A stretch of 64,000 nt of DNA from Smallanthus sonchifolius (taxonomy: Eukaryota; Streptophyta; Magnoliopsida; Asterales; Asteraceae), in assembly GCA_023525975.1 (NCBI GenBank), contig CM042043.1:35784001-35848000 (forward strand), read 5' to 3'. The position numbers and the translations under genes are program-made. Below the pieces are notes generated by a model. That model made no database searches. It was not told where the DNA came from and saw only the letters and a program-made list of their open reading frames with translations. Shown piece by piece: positions 1 to 10,642 of this stretch; position 1 is the first letter of the stretch; each line of letters begins with the position of its first letter.

Positions 1-1117
1 TCACCCCATGGAAGAAGGCCGAATTTTCATCTCCATCCACCAACCACTTTATCCTAGATTTTTGTTTAAGGTCCATTTTCTTTATATACTCCAAATCCCA
101 TCTTTTCTTTTTTAAGTTAATTCTGATTTCCTTCTCCGACCCAGATAAAGCCACATCCTCAGTTTTTTTCTCAATTTCCCTAATTTGCAGGTTTAACGCA
201 GCCTCCTCTTTTTCGTTTTCCAATTTTTTCCTGTAGCACCATTCTTTAATGTCATGCTTGAGTATGGATAGCTTTTTTGACAGTACATAGTCCGGTCGAC
301 CAAGCACCACTTTAGAGTTCCAAGAATTATACACTATCATCGGAAGTTCCACATTGTTCAACCAAGAATTGTAAAATCGGAACGGTATAGGCCCAAAGTC
401 CCAATTACAACAAGAAAGGATAATTAGCCTATGGTCCGACCAATAGCTATCAAGGGCCGTAACCAAAGCCAACGACCATAAGCTATGGAACGAATCACAG
501 ACCAAGTATCTGTCCAGTTTGCTTGAGACTGAGCCATCACTTCTCATCCATGTGAATTTTTCCCCACCCATACTGTATTCAAACAATTGGGCTTCCGAAA
601 TGAAATCGTTAAAATCCGCCATGCTTGGGTCAGAATTCGTTACCGAAGACCTCTCCCCAATTTCTCTAATTGCATTGAAATCCCCCATAAATAGCCATAG
701 CTCCCCCACAGCCGAAGCATCATTTTTTAGCTCAATTAATTCCTGCCATAGCTCTTTTTTCCTACTGATGTTTTGAGGACCATAAACATTTACCATATTG
801 ATGTTTTTTTCCACCCCTTTCCACTCCCCATTAATTAGAATGAAGTTGGAGTTTAATTTGGTGTAGTTTACCTTAAACAAGTTTCTGTTCCAGATGCAAC
901 ATAGGCTGCCCGACCTTCCTTCTGATTTGACTCCGATGGCTTCAAAATCCTTGCCCCCCCCCCCCCAAATCTTTTCGTAAGGAATCTTATCAGTACATTC
1001 CATTTGCGTCTCTTGTATCCCGATGAAATGAATACCATATTTCCTCTTGATATTACGGATCCAATCTCCCTTCGCGGATCCCCCAATCACCCTGCTGTTG
1101 AGAGAAAGGCAATTCAT
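1..1117 (-). pseudogene. LINE ORF2, endonuclease domain (partial, frameshifted)
   Basis: This is the N-terminal endonuclease/exonuclease/phosphatase-type domain of a LINE ORF2, which nicks target DNA to prime reverse transcription. Reading from ATG at 1117, short motifs typical of the family appear in order: a GIQET segment, NVYGP, GDFNAIR (catalytic Asp/Asn) and SDHRLI (catalytic Asp/His near the domain end). The frame is lost at a run of 13 C at 954-966, so the domain is read in two frames. The product is truncated at the window edge, with no reverse transcriptase visible. The start codon overlaps the stop of ORF1 as ATGA, which supports this start. Confidence 0.85.
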
Positions 1118-2839
1118 TCACAACCTTCTGTCACCAATTCCTCCTCAATGACCATTCTAACCAAATCTTCAATGTTATTGCAGTTCACCCCTAATTGTTT
1201 ACCCAATTTAATAGTAGCTTCAACCTCGGATCGAACAGACTGATGCCCAGGTTCATCATCCGTACCACACGAATCAGGAACGATATCTTCCAACTCCAGG
1301 TCCCTCCCTTCTTCCGATTGCGTGCTGCTCAGTTGGGAAATTAGGTCAGGGATGGGGTTGGAGCAGGCTCACGCTACGGCTACACCATGGCCAACAAATT
1401 CCGAAGTGGGAGATTGGGGAAATGGCGCCCCACTGATGAATCTGTCGATGTCAAAAGGATCTCCGGTATTCTGGGCCTTTTTCTTGATGCCGGCCCAACA
1501 TTAAACATGAGTCTTTGGCCCACTAAGTTTGCGTCTAGACAATCGTGACTTTTTTGTTTCCATTATTCGAATTAAACCAATATATCCCGGGAATTAAATT
1601 ATTTGCCTTTTTGGGATTATCATTATTATTGCTTTTATCCCCCTTTCCCATGCCAACCAGTTCCTCTTCCCCACGCAACCGAGGTTGCTCGTTTCCCACC
1701 TAAATCGACGGTACAACTTCATTTTGTACCGGAGACTCTTCAGATTCTTCATCGGAGGTCTCTTGAGAGACGACGGGAAGACCTTTTCTTGCTGGCGATT
1801 CAATCCATCCAGGAACCCAGTCCGAATCTTCCTCTTGGAACTAGCATCGAAAAGCTTTGTTTCACCATTTTAGGACCACTTCTTTCTGCCCTACCCAGGA
1901 TTCACCAGCCAAGCTTCCGACCGTGTCGTAGGTTAACACCTTGTCCGCGAATTCTGCCTTAGATGGAGCTATCACCGGACCAACCTTGGACGCAGTAGAG
2001 TCAAATACTTGGGCTTCCCACAGGTGTGCATGAACACCGAATATTCTAAGCCAAACTATTCTTTCGTATGCGTACGACTGTCCCTTCCAAATTTCCAGCG
2101 AAGAGAACCAGGCTGCCCATGATTCTTTATCAGAAACGAAAGCTATCGCCTCGGTTTCCTTTTTGAATGTAATTATCACCTGCAATCCCCCCACGTATCT
2201 CACTTTTGAAATCTTTTCACTTATCCCATTAGTAGCCTGGTGAAAGCAACAAAGTTTTTTAAAATCATTCATTTTTCCCAGCACCGATTTATCGTACCAC
2301 TGAACCGCGTCAAAATTCGCATCTTCAGGAACCGAAACCTCCATGGTTGGGGCCAGGTTCCTAGTTAATACCTCTCTGTAGGACGAATTTTCTCTCCCTC
2401 TAACCTGCCCAACACCAAAAACCTGAGCTTGATGGGGTGGCCCTGCTATATTCTGATGAGGGATACTACCCATAGGTCGGCCAGTTCGTTTGCCATCCTT
2501 GCCGAACCTAGCCAGATTGACCGACAGTTTGGCATTGTTCAGAGTTACCATTCGTTCCATTTCCCGATTGTCTTTCACGTCATAGAATCTCACGAACCCA
2601 AACAGGCCTAAGGCTCTGTCCCTCTTCGCAGCCACATATGCATCCGCTACCTCCCCATATGATAGAAAGCATGACTCCAACTCTTTTGCACTTGTCCCTT
2701 CTGGCAGATCAGAGACAGAGAAGGAAGTTTCCCTGTGGTTACCTCTCCTGCTTCTTCCATAGATTGAGCCTGTAGCGCCGCCATCTTTCTTCCGTCTTAC
2801 CTCCTGCCATTGCCTTCCCTCTCCTGCCCTCGCCGCCAT
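1114..2839 (-). pseudogene. LINE ORF1, RRM-containing nucleic-acid-binding protein
   Basis: The open part (2839-1862) starts at an MAARAGEG segment. A longer reading from 2872 runs into the neighbouring repeat and is probably not the native start. Residues about 50-120 form an RRM-like fold: a TSFSVSDLPEG strand (RNP2-like) and a LGFVRFYDV strand (RNP1-like). This is the usual nucleic-acid-binding domain of ORF1 in plant L1 elements. After a stop near 1862 the frame breaks several times. A conserved-looking acidic C-terminus can be followed to the TGA at 1116-1114. ORF1 protein would coat LINE RNA in the cytoplasm. Confidence 0.8.
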
Positions 2840-2862
2840 TATAAGTCGGTTTTTCGGATAAC

Positions 2863-3590
2863 TATTTACCAAATAGGTGTGATTTTAAAAATATTTACTA
2901 AACGAGTGTTATTGAAAAAACTATTTACCAAACATGTTTAATTTCTATTTATTATACTTTCTTTTTATTTTTTAACCAACCTTTTATACTTTTTTTTATC
3001 AATCATTATATTGTTTTTAATTCACGTGAATTTTTTTTAATAACAAAACAAATTTATATTCTTTTAACCAGTTATTAATATTTTTAGTTTTCAAAGTGTC
3101 ATTTATTTAACTATTTTTAAGCCAAAAACATGAACTATAATCATAATCAAAACAAAAATAAAAACCTAAAAATATGGACGATACATAACGTCATTTGAAT
3201 ATTACCGGCAAAATTTAGCAAAAGTATTTAGAGAGAAGATTTAAGGTAATAAAAGAGATACACAAATAAAAAGGATTATTAATGATAAAGATTATAAAAA
3301 ACAATCAAATCAAAAGAATAACTGGTTAGATTGAAAAAAAAATGAATTGAATAAGAAATAAGTATAATAGGTTGTTTAAAAAAAATTATAGTGATTTGAT
3401 TGAAAAAAATATAAAAATGAAGTATAATGGGTATTTTAAAAACAAAAAATAAATAGAAAAATTATGATGAGTTGTAACTACCTATTTGGTAAATATTTTT
3501 TTCTAATAACACCCATTTGGTAAATATTTTTTAAAACCGCACCTATTAAGTAAATATTTTTTTCAATCACACCACTTTGATTAAAAACTC
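2863..3590. repeat. AT-rich foldback/MITE-like element with long inverted ends
   Basis: Both ends carry tandem units of about 30 bp related to TATTTACCAAATAGGTG. The units at 2863-2935 reappear in inverted orientation at 3478-3575. The inverted similarity continues inward for roughly 250 bp, with matching CTTTTTATTTTTTAACC and GTTTAAAAAAAATTATAG stretches. There is no open reading frame. I see no clear TSD, so the exact ends and superfamily are uncertain. It abuts the 5' end of the LINE. Confidence 0.6.
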
Positions 3591-3806
3591 CTATAAAAGA
3601 ATGATAATTTTAATTTATGGTTATCAAGTTTTCATGATTCAGTAATATTTTTTTAATAGCAGGGGATTTTAAATATTACTCAAACAAGCGCATAACACAT
3701 AATAGCAGGTAGCTATAGTGTAACAGTACAATCACTAGAACAAGATAAAATTAACTACAGATGCTAAAAATATTTTAAGTACACCATTGGCCCCAATCAA
3801 TAGAAA
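3591..3806. other. AT-rich spacer, nothing recognised
   Basis: No open frame, tandem repeat or element end could be recognised here. It separates the inverted-repeat element from the poly-T run (3807-3816) taken as the tail of the next LINE fragment. Confidence 0.5.
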
Positions 3807-4398
3807 GTTTTTTTTTACCCACAAGAAGGATGGAGACTTAATTTCCTAAAATAGCTTGATGACCGAGGTTAGAGTTAATTTATTGTTGTAAATTTTGTCT
3901 TTACGGGCGTTCTAAATACACCAACATGAAATAAGGATAATGACTTGAAAGAGTTTTCATTTTGTCTTACCCCTCATAACATGTTTGTGAAGCACCATTA
4001 GGCCTCGAAACGAAAAAGCTTAGATAGGGGATACCTTGCACCACTAGGGAAGAGCATTTGTTACCGAGTACCTGTACCATACCGATAGATTCGGTATCGA
4101 TACCGGTACCTACTTTTACATAAATTCGGTACCGGTACAGTACCAATAACATCTAGAGATGAATATTTTGTAAACCGTACCCGTAAATTCGGTACATGTA
4201 CCGGTAACCACTTTTCCTTAAATTTGTTACCGGTATTTTCAGTACCAGTACCGTACCGATCTCATCCCTATGCATCACCCATCGATGATGTGCCAAACCA
4301 GCATAGTTATGGAACATAATATGAAGAGGTGCTTCACAGTTTCTTGTTCATCTTCACAAAGGGGACAGAGAGTAGAACCCACATTCACTCTCTAATAA
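3807..4398 (-). pseudogene. LINE 3' end: zf-RVT domain remnant
   Basis: Minus-strand translation around 4398-4271 gives a CPLCEDEQETVKHLF segment. After the intervening MITE, 4036-3985 gives a CKVSPI segment followed by a HKHV-type ending. This is the cysteine/histidine zf-RVT motif at the C-terminus of plant LINE ORF2 proteins. A poly-T run at 3807-3816 could be the reversed poly-A tail. The fragment lacks reverse transcriptase, so it is a 5'-truncated copy. It is separate from the LINE at 1-2862, since the order and spacing do not fit one element. Confidence 0.7.
4045..4270. mobile_element. hAT-type MITE rich in GGTACC palindromes
   Basis: The ends are inverted (TAGGGAAGAG on the left, CTCATCCCTA on the right). 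They are flanked by an 8-bp duplication with one mismatch, TGCACCAC at 4037-4044 and TGCATCAC at 4271-4278, as expected for hAT transposition. The interior is made of repeated GGTACCGGTA-like palindromes and has no coding capacity. It interrupts the zf-RVT remnant of a LINE, which supports the boundaries. Confidence 0.85.
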
Positions 4399-5557
4399 AA
4401 TACCCCGACCCTTTAAACCGTATGTACGTGTTTTGTTGAATAAAAGAACAATTAGCAAGTGTACGATCAAGATTATGCAAGTTTATCAATTTTTGTTCTT
4501 ATTCATCCAATTTTGTTCTTGATTACCAACATCTAGTATCAGATTTAACCGACCAGGAAAAAGAATGGCAGATGACGACGGATTTGGAGAAGCATTGACC
4601 AGAAGGTTGTTTTGAATCAACACAATTAATCGATCAAGGGAAATAGAGACGTTCTCTGTTTCTTTGCAACTGATAATAGATCAATAAAAGGAAGCAAGAA
4701 GCCTAGTGTTTGATAAAATCCAAAATCTGTTCTTATTATGCAACCGAACGATCAGCGGGGAGAATGAAGAAGAAGACATCCGTTACTCCCTGTACAATCA
4801 ATCGATCAATTGAACGAGGGAAGGAAGGACAAGGCAACGCCGTTTTTTTTTTTTCCAGTATCGAGCAGAAGGAAGGCGTGAGTTAGAGTCTTTAAATATC
4901 TAATTCGGTGGCAAGTTTTTCGATTCTGACATCAGTTTTAGGAAAAAGACTGTTTTGGTTCTTGGATTCTGAACGTCGGTAAAAAAGGGGGATTTTAATT
5001 GGAGTTCCTTGTGGCGGTGGACTAATTACAACATCAACAATACAATTGTTACCAACAAAGAAAATTCAGAAGTTGGAAATACACTATTCCTACAAGTTGG
5101 TTTAAAGATTAGGTATTTGAAGTTGCAATCAGATCCATAAAATTGGAAGGATAGTAGACACAAGTAACTATCTCTTACAAATTACCGCATAAGATGTGAG
5201 TCAGAAATCCCAGAATTGATTCCCGTTTTATCAAGTAGAAATCCTTGTTTTGATTAAGGAAAGTAGGAAAGATAACAGTAGCGTGTAGTTCATCTTAGCA
5301 AGTTTAACCGAATCCTAGTGATTCATAACAAGTCAAACCGAATCTTTAAGGTGCAAGCGAGTCCTGAACCTTTTAGGTTCAAACAACAAGTTAGAACCTT
5401 TTGTTCAAATTCATTAGGTGGCAAGGCAGAAACATTGTGAATCAATTAAGCAAAGCAAGTAGCAAGGTTGATACATAGTATTTCAAATTAGCATGTAAAG
5501 ACCAAAACTTTGGTCAAAGAAAGAATCTAGTTAGCAAGTAGGTCAGAACCTGATTAG
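4399..5557 (+). mobile_element. Copia element F, left part: LTR end, PBS and leader
   Basis: The end of a 5' LTR (CCAACA at 4526-4531) is followed by a degenerate initiator-tRNA-Met primer site and then a long leader. The start of the LTR was not found, and the LTR appears cut by the LINE remnant. The leader becomes rich in AGCAAG / AGGTCAGAACC phrases toward 5557. The same phrases resume at 63034, which shows that element E split this leader. No gag is present on this side. Confidence 0.7.
4532..4546 (+). other. Degenerate primer binding site of copia element F
   Basis: TCTAGTATCAGATTT directly follows the LTR end CCAACA. It resembles the initiator tRNA-Met primer site TGGTATCAGAGC with a G-to-A change. 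It sets the polarity (plus) and position of the oldest element of the nest. Confidence 0.6.
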
Positions 5558-6194
5558 TGTAGGAATCCGTCCGCGCATAAAAATAAAACATTTTTAATAT
5601 TACGATTACAATACAAAGAATCAAACCTATCTAGGAAAACAAGTAAATTACAAATACGAATACAACTGAAAAATCACAAAATACAAGAACAAAATTCCGA
5701 ATTTGACCGAGGATCGTGTTTGACACGGGGCCCTTAAAACAAATTTCGGGTCTCTCCCCGTTTTGTTTCCCAGGGTACAACAGCCTAAACAATATGTATT
5801 GGCGGGGAGGGCTCTAGCACCCGAATTGAACCTTAAAGAAAATGGATGAAGTTGATCAAAGAATTATTGGAATTCTTTAGAGAGAAAGAAGAAAACACAA
5901 GAGAGATTGTGTTGTTTGGTGCATTTTCAACCAAGGAACACTTTGATATTTATACTTGAAAAAGAAGTTAAAACACCCCATTCTCCATAAACTCATGAGT
6001 TGAAACACCTCATACTTCAAAAACTCATGAGTTGAAACATTTTAAAACCTTTAAGATTTTTTACTAAAACATTCAACATTTAAAGACATGTTGAATGAAT
6101 TTGAATTAGTCATAGTTGGTGCATCAACTAAAGAAACTTGCATAAAAATAATACAAGTTTATATAATTTTATTTTCATAAAATATTTTCCAACA
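5558..6194 (-). repeat. 3' LTR of element E
   Basis: The sequence runs from TGTAGGAATCC to TTCCAACA on the plus strand (TGTTGG...CCTACA on the element strand). It matches 62396-63033 with scattered substitutions and small indels, so the insertion is old. It is flanked on the left by the TSD ATTAG. Confidence 0.88.
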
Positions 6195-6205
6195 ATCCCC
6201 CACAT
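6195..6205 (-). other. Polypurine tract of element E
   Basis: ATCCCCCACAT on the plus strand reads ATGTGGGGGAT on the element strand, immediately before the LTR start TGTTGG. This is the normal position of the plus-strand primer. A near-identical 45-bp phrase including the purine run is repeated at about 6236-6280. Confidence 0.75.
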
Positions 6206-7647
6206 GTGAAAACAAAACTCATTCATTTCTACATATTTTTCAACAATCCCCCACATGTGAAAACAAAACTCATTCATTTTCACATTGAGATCGATCCATA
6301 CATACATGTTTCTTAGATTCAATTCAACGGTTGAGCATTGCAGGATAGGTAGGTGTTACCCTTTGAACCTTCCTTTGTGAAGAATTCTTAGTCTCCTAGC
6401 GGTGTGTAGACACGATGTCTTTATACATACCCCCATTTATGTAGACGATAATACACTTCACACAACACTCTCCCTGGTCTGCCCAACCCCTCACTGTCGT
6501 GCCCTATTGTGGTCCTGGAACACTAGCCTTGTTCTGCGAGAGCTCTAGGATTTTTACCCCAAAATACATTCGAAGCGACCCTACTTCTCTCTCACATAGG
6601 TGATTCCCGCACGAATCATTAAAAGCAATAGGTTATCTTGATTTTCACAAAGCATTAACCTTGTTATGCTTAGCCTTATAACATTGTCACTGCTTGTCAT
6701 AGGAATGGACTAGGACGTATTTAAACACCATTATAGTTTAGGGGGATATATTACCAAGTATATTAGCTTTTATATAAACATATATATCAACTTTCCCCCA
6801 TAGTGACCACCCTTAGATATATAGATTAGTTGTCCTATTGAACCTAGATCTTGGGATCTCCAGTCAACTAGGTTAGGTTAACTCCATATGTCTTTTTCCA
6901 TGGGCTTTAGTCTCATTCCACAACTTGATCTCTCATCAACCCTCGGGATTATCTTTGACTTTGTAAAGTCAGCAATGATAATTTGCAATTGAGATAAATT
7001 GTTTTAACGTGTTCTTGACTCACAAGTCATTCTTGCCATTTGTCAATTCCTAAGACTATAACCCATGATCTCTACCTGGATCTAGTTACATCGTTTAGTC
7101 TTTAGAATTACATGAAACGCTCTTTAAGGCTCAACACGTTTACATCATGCCTTTGGTAAGCTATATAAGAAATCTACCAAGATTCTGAATGTTACCAATT
7201 GGCATCCAAGTCTAATATTCTAGATGGACTCATTATGACCTTGTGTACTCCACTTGGTCACATGTTTGCAATCTTTAATTGAATTACCAAAATTCCACAT
7301 TCTTATAAAATGTAAGTTACCCCCACATTTAAGTCTTATTGGATAAACTTATCCAATCACTAAGATGGGTAATGAAAGTTTCTCCCTTTCACGAGGGGTT
7401 TGAGAAAGAATTCTCAAATATCATTTCAACAGACCCTAATGGGTTATTTCTTAAATGGCTTCTCCCCCCACATTGCTTGCACTTTGATCAAGTCTACGCA
7501 ACATATGCCTTAGTGTGACCTTCCCACACTTACTAGTGTATGAGTTCTCCTCATGCTCTAGTTAATCGTCTTTCATAAGTTATCCCCTTATGACTGAATG
7601 GTTTTGTCTATACACAACTTCATTCTTGTGTTTACATATATTATGAA
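6206..7647 (-). other. Non-coding internal region of element E
   Basis: About 1.4 kb has no long open frame and no recognisable gag, protease or polymerase motifs on either strand. It has normal base composition and no tandem repeats apart from the duplicated purine-tract phrase at its left edge. It is assigned to E because it lies between the E purine tract and a Helitron with clean ends. Confidence 0.6.
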
Positions 7648-8081
7648 CTAGTTTAGATCCCGTGTATACACACGGGGTGAAAAATATCAATAAATAAAAT
7701 TTTTAAATCTTTACATGTATATTTTACATGTATAAAAATGTATCATATCCTAAGGATAGAAAATAAAACTCAAAATATGTAAAAAAACTAATATATAATT
7801 GGGTTTTGAAAATACATTAAGTACTAATTTAATGTAATTTGATTTTCATTTCTTATTTGATTGAAAATAAAAGTTACATAATTAGATTTCAAAGTTTCAC
7901 AAAGACTAATTTAAAATAAATGTGTTTTATTAGTATAATTAATATTTTCTTAAAATATATATTTTTGTTAAAAGATTGAGGTGCATTTAATAAGAGAGAG
8001 AGAGGCGGGAAAAAATGATAAGAATGAATATGGATACGACACGTGGCATGAAAAACCTTTATTTATTATATAGTATAGATG
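7648..8081 (-). mobile_element. Short non-autonomous Helitron
   Basis: On the minus strand the element begins TCTATACTATATAATAAA after an A (base 8082). It ends with a hairpin (CCCGTGT, loop GTAT, ACACGGG), a short spacer and CTAG before a T (base 7647). A 5' TC, a 3' hairpin plus CTRR and insertion between A and T are the defining Helitron marks. It is 434 bp, AT-rich, and has no Rep/helicase coding, so it depended on an autonomous partner. It sits inside element E. Confidence 0.85.
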
Positions 8082-8116
8082 TTTCAAGTTAATTTAATCT
8101 CCTCAGAACATTAACA

Positions 8117-8312
8117 AGTACTAGTCTAGCATGCTTTAGACTACAATAATCTAGCATGTGAACAGAAGATGCATCATTCTGATTCTTCACAGCCTTAAGG
8201 GATACTGCACTATCTCTTGCCAACAGACAAATTAATGAGACTTTATTCGTCATCCCAGTACTAGTCTAACATGCTTTAGACTATAATACTCTAGTATGTG
8301 AACATAAGATGC
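8117..8312. repeat. 140-bp tandem duplication in element E, second copy interrupted
   Basis: The unit AGTACTAGTCTAGCATGC... at 8117-8256 repeats from 8257. The second copy stops at 8312, where copia element A begins, and resumes at 52377 (ATGCATCATTCTGATTC). The duplication therefore existed in E before A inserted, and it proves that both flanks belong together. Confidence 0.85.
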
Positions 8313-9125
8313 TGTTGGGAATCATGGTACCAGTTTTAACTTTTAAAACATTAATTATTTAAACCTTTTTAAATAAATAAATCAGATATATTTTAGCGGA
8401 AGCGATTTATTAATACCATTACTAGATCAGATCGGGATTCCTTTCAGTGATCCGATTACACTCGCATAAACAATATTAAAACCAACCATAGGGTGTTTAG
8501 ATTTATACCTTCGATGATAACCAGATCTGTAACACCTTAGTTCAACGAACGTCATGCTAGATGACACGTACACGAAAACCTGCAAAATGTCACACGAGAT
8601 GCGCAAGGAAAAGCCGACCACGAAGGTGGCTTGTGACAGCGGCGGCGGACGGCGACTCACGGTGGGGTGGGGTGTCGTCGGCCGGACCAAGGGGAGGATG
8701 GGGGGGCACGGATTTTGAGGTGTGTGGGATTAGGGTTAGGGTTTTAATTATAATGTTATATTTATAGACATTATATTTACACACCGGTCCCCCATGGTAT
8801 TAACCGTTAATACCCTAGTAATAATTAACCTTTAATTATTAAACCCTTGTAATTACTAATTAGTAAAAACACAATTCTTAAATGTTTAACTGATTAAACA
8901 TTCATTCCCCGCAAATAATTAATTAATCAGATAATTAATTATCCCAATCTCCGAAAAATATTTCTTTAAATATTTACTCACCATTTATTGTTTCCGTCTT
9001 TCGTGAATAATATTTAACAATTAAATATGATATATATTTTGTTCGTTATCTAAGGTGTAACTCTTTGGATCGTACCTTAATAGTAGCGTGGACTTAATTG
9101 ACGATCGGACATCATATATCCAACA
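8313..9125 (-). repeat. 3' LTR of copia element A
   Basis: It is closely similar to 51578-52376 and to the solo LTR at 53332-59245. It contains a TATA box and a telo-box (see separate entries), a GC-rich block at about 8560-8710 and an AT-rich U3. Small open frames in the GC-rich block recur in all three copies but follow LTR homology and are not taken as genes. Confidence 0.92.
8730..8767 (-). promoter_or_regulatory. TATA box and telo-box of copia A LTR
   Basis: On the element strand, CTATAAATATAAC (8767-8755) is followed by AAACCCTAACCCTAA (8744-8730). The first is a good TATA box. The second matches the telo-box (AAACCCTAA), known near the start sites of many plant translation-related genes. 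The same pair is at 52009-51972 in the 5' LTR and at 53805-53768 in the solo LTR. Confidence 0.65.
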
Positions 9126-9140
9126 ATCTCCCACTTGGTC
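9126..9140 (-). other. Polypurine tract of copia element A
   Basis: The plus strand reads ATCTCCCACTTGGTC; the element strand reads GACCAAGTGGGAGAT directly before the LTR start TGTTGG. Its position and composition fit a plus-strand primer. Confidence 0.8.
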
Positions 9141-10007
9141 GATTATTCAATTAATCGGTTCAACGTAGACAGTGGTGGACGCCTAGCTGCATCTCACTGC
9201 CCCTAGTAAGATATGACGTATTTACAATCGTCAAACTATTTCCTTTTGTACAAGTAACCATTACTTTACAAAGTATAACAGTCCTAGTAAGCATTTGTAT
9301 CCTTTCTGTTTAGGGCATTCGTTGAACATGAGACATGGATATCATTCTCTTCTCATATCTGGTTCAACAATTCTTGTTCTTTTTCTCCAATTCAAAGTGT
9401 TCTAAACAAACTATACTTTTAGTTTGAGCATGGCCATGCGTTTTACACCAGTTTGAATCAACTAGGGCGCCAGAATGTCCAGCTTCTAATTAAAGAAGAA
9501 CAGAATTCCTTTGGACACGTACAACTCCCACTGAACTTCAGATTACTCCTAATAATACCCTTATTACTGCCTGTTAAGGTACATCGTTAGATAAGATCAA
9601 AGAACAACCTTTGGTCAGGAAGAGTTCTAGTAAGTGCCTCGGGTCGAGGATAGACAAATCTTACTTTATTCAAAATATTTCAAAATATCAATCCATGAAG
9701 ATAGTTTTGAAACGAGTTACGTCCAATAATTATTATCTAATAATTATCTATGAATATGGTCACTAACTTCTTGGTCTTTCATTCATAATGAACCAACCAT
9801 CAGATTCACAATAGTCTTACATTCAGATTGATTCCTATGAATCCGATCGACTACAGACATTTAGAATAATCTACATATTCAAGGATTTCTAAAACGTATA
9901 AACTGTGGAACAAAGTAAAATCTAATTATAATGCATTTAACCATTAAATCATTCATAAAACACCAATGTAACTGAATAGTTCGAAAGCACCAAATACTAA
10001 ATATAGA
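9141..10007 (-). other. 3' untranslated region of copia element A
   Basis: This 870-bp stretch lies between the pol stop (10010-10008) and the purine tract. It has no open frame, recognisable domain or tandem array. Confidence 0.65.
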
Positions 10008-10637
10008 TCAAATCCACTGTCTAGCAAATCTAAAGCCTATCTTATCAGCATGCTCCTCATGTTTAGAATGAGGCATAAGCTTAGTGAACGGGTCCGCTAG
10101 ATTTTGATCTGTGTGAACTTTGTTTAACACGATGTCTCCCCGTTCTATTATATCTCGTATATAATGAAATCTTCTGAGTATGTGCTTCGTGTTGTGGTGT
10201 GACCTTGGTTCTTTAGCTTAAGCAATAGCACCAGTATTGTCACACAATGTCTCGATTGGTTTCTGAATGCTAGGCATTACTCCGAGATCAGCAATGAACT
10301 TCTTCATCCAAGCAACATCCTTTGCAGCTTTCGAAGCCGCAATATATTCTGACTCGGTGGTGCATTGTGCAACAACACTTTGCTTAATACTTTTCCAAGT
10401 TATCGCACCACCATTCAGAACAAAAACAAATCATGTTTGTGATCGAGAATCATCTTGATCTGTCTGGAAGCTAGCATCAGTGTAACATTTTACAGCTAGT
10501 TCTTCTTCCAGTCCCCGTACATCAAGAACATATCCTTAGTCCTTCTCAAGGACTTAAGAATGTTCTTCACAGCTATCCAGTGACTCTCACTAGGATTCTG
10601 TTGATATCTGCTTGTCATGCTTAAAGTGTACGATACG
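10008..10637 (-). pseudogene. Copia element A RNase H (C-terminal pol)
   Basis: Minus-strand translation shows the Ty1-copia RNase H: an SMTSRYQQNPSESHW opening, YTDAS-like first Asp, TESEYIAAS (catalytic Glu), LCDNTGA (catalytic Asp), and the closing HTDQNLADPFTK before TGA at 10010-10008. It removes RNA from the RNA/DNA hybrid during reverse transcription. At least two in-frame stops interrupt it. The N-terminal junction with reverse transcriptase is displaced to 26849 by element X. Confidence 0.88.
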
Positions 10638-10642
10638 TCAGG

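Larger units (their letters stand above)
1..2862 (-). mobile_element. LINE (L1-type non-LTR retrotransposon), 3' part outside window
   Basis: Read on the minus strand, an RNA-binding ORF1 is followed by an ORF2 that starts with an AP-type endonuclease. This is the order of plant L1-type LINEs. The reverse transcriptase half of ORF2 would lie left of base 1. The 5' limit is set where an AT-rich inverted-repeat element begins near 2863, so the 5' UTR is short or truncated. Several stops and frame shifts show the copy is dead. Confidence 0.85.

Noticed and set aside
6128..6322. 64-codon frame with a repeated EFCFHMWGIV segment
   Set aside because: It comes from the duplicated purine-tract phrase at the inner edge of the E LTR and spans LTR and internal sequence, so it is not a gene.
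8427..8690. Small protein of 69-87 codons in the copia A LTR, seen again at 51722-51931 and 53447-53641
   Set aside because: The frames recur only because the LTRs are homologous. Length changes between copies, and no domain or reading-frame conservation is evident.
8730..8744. Interstitial telomere
   Set aside because: Only about two telomere-like units are present, at a fixed place in every LTR copy, so it is a promoter motif and not telomeric DNA.
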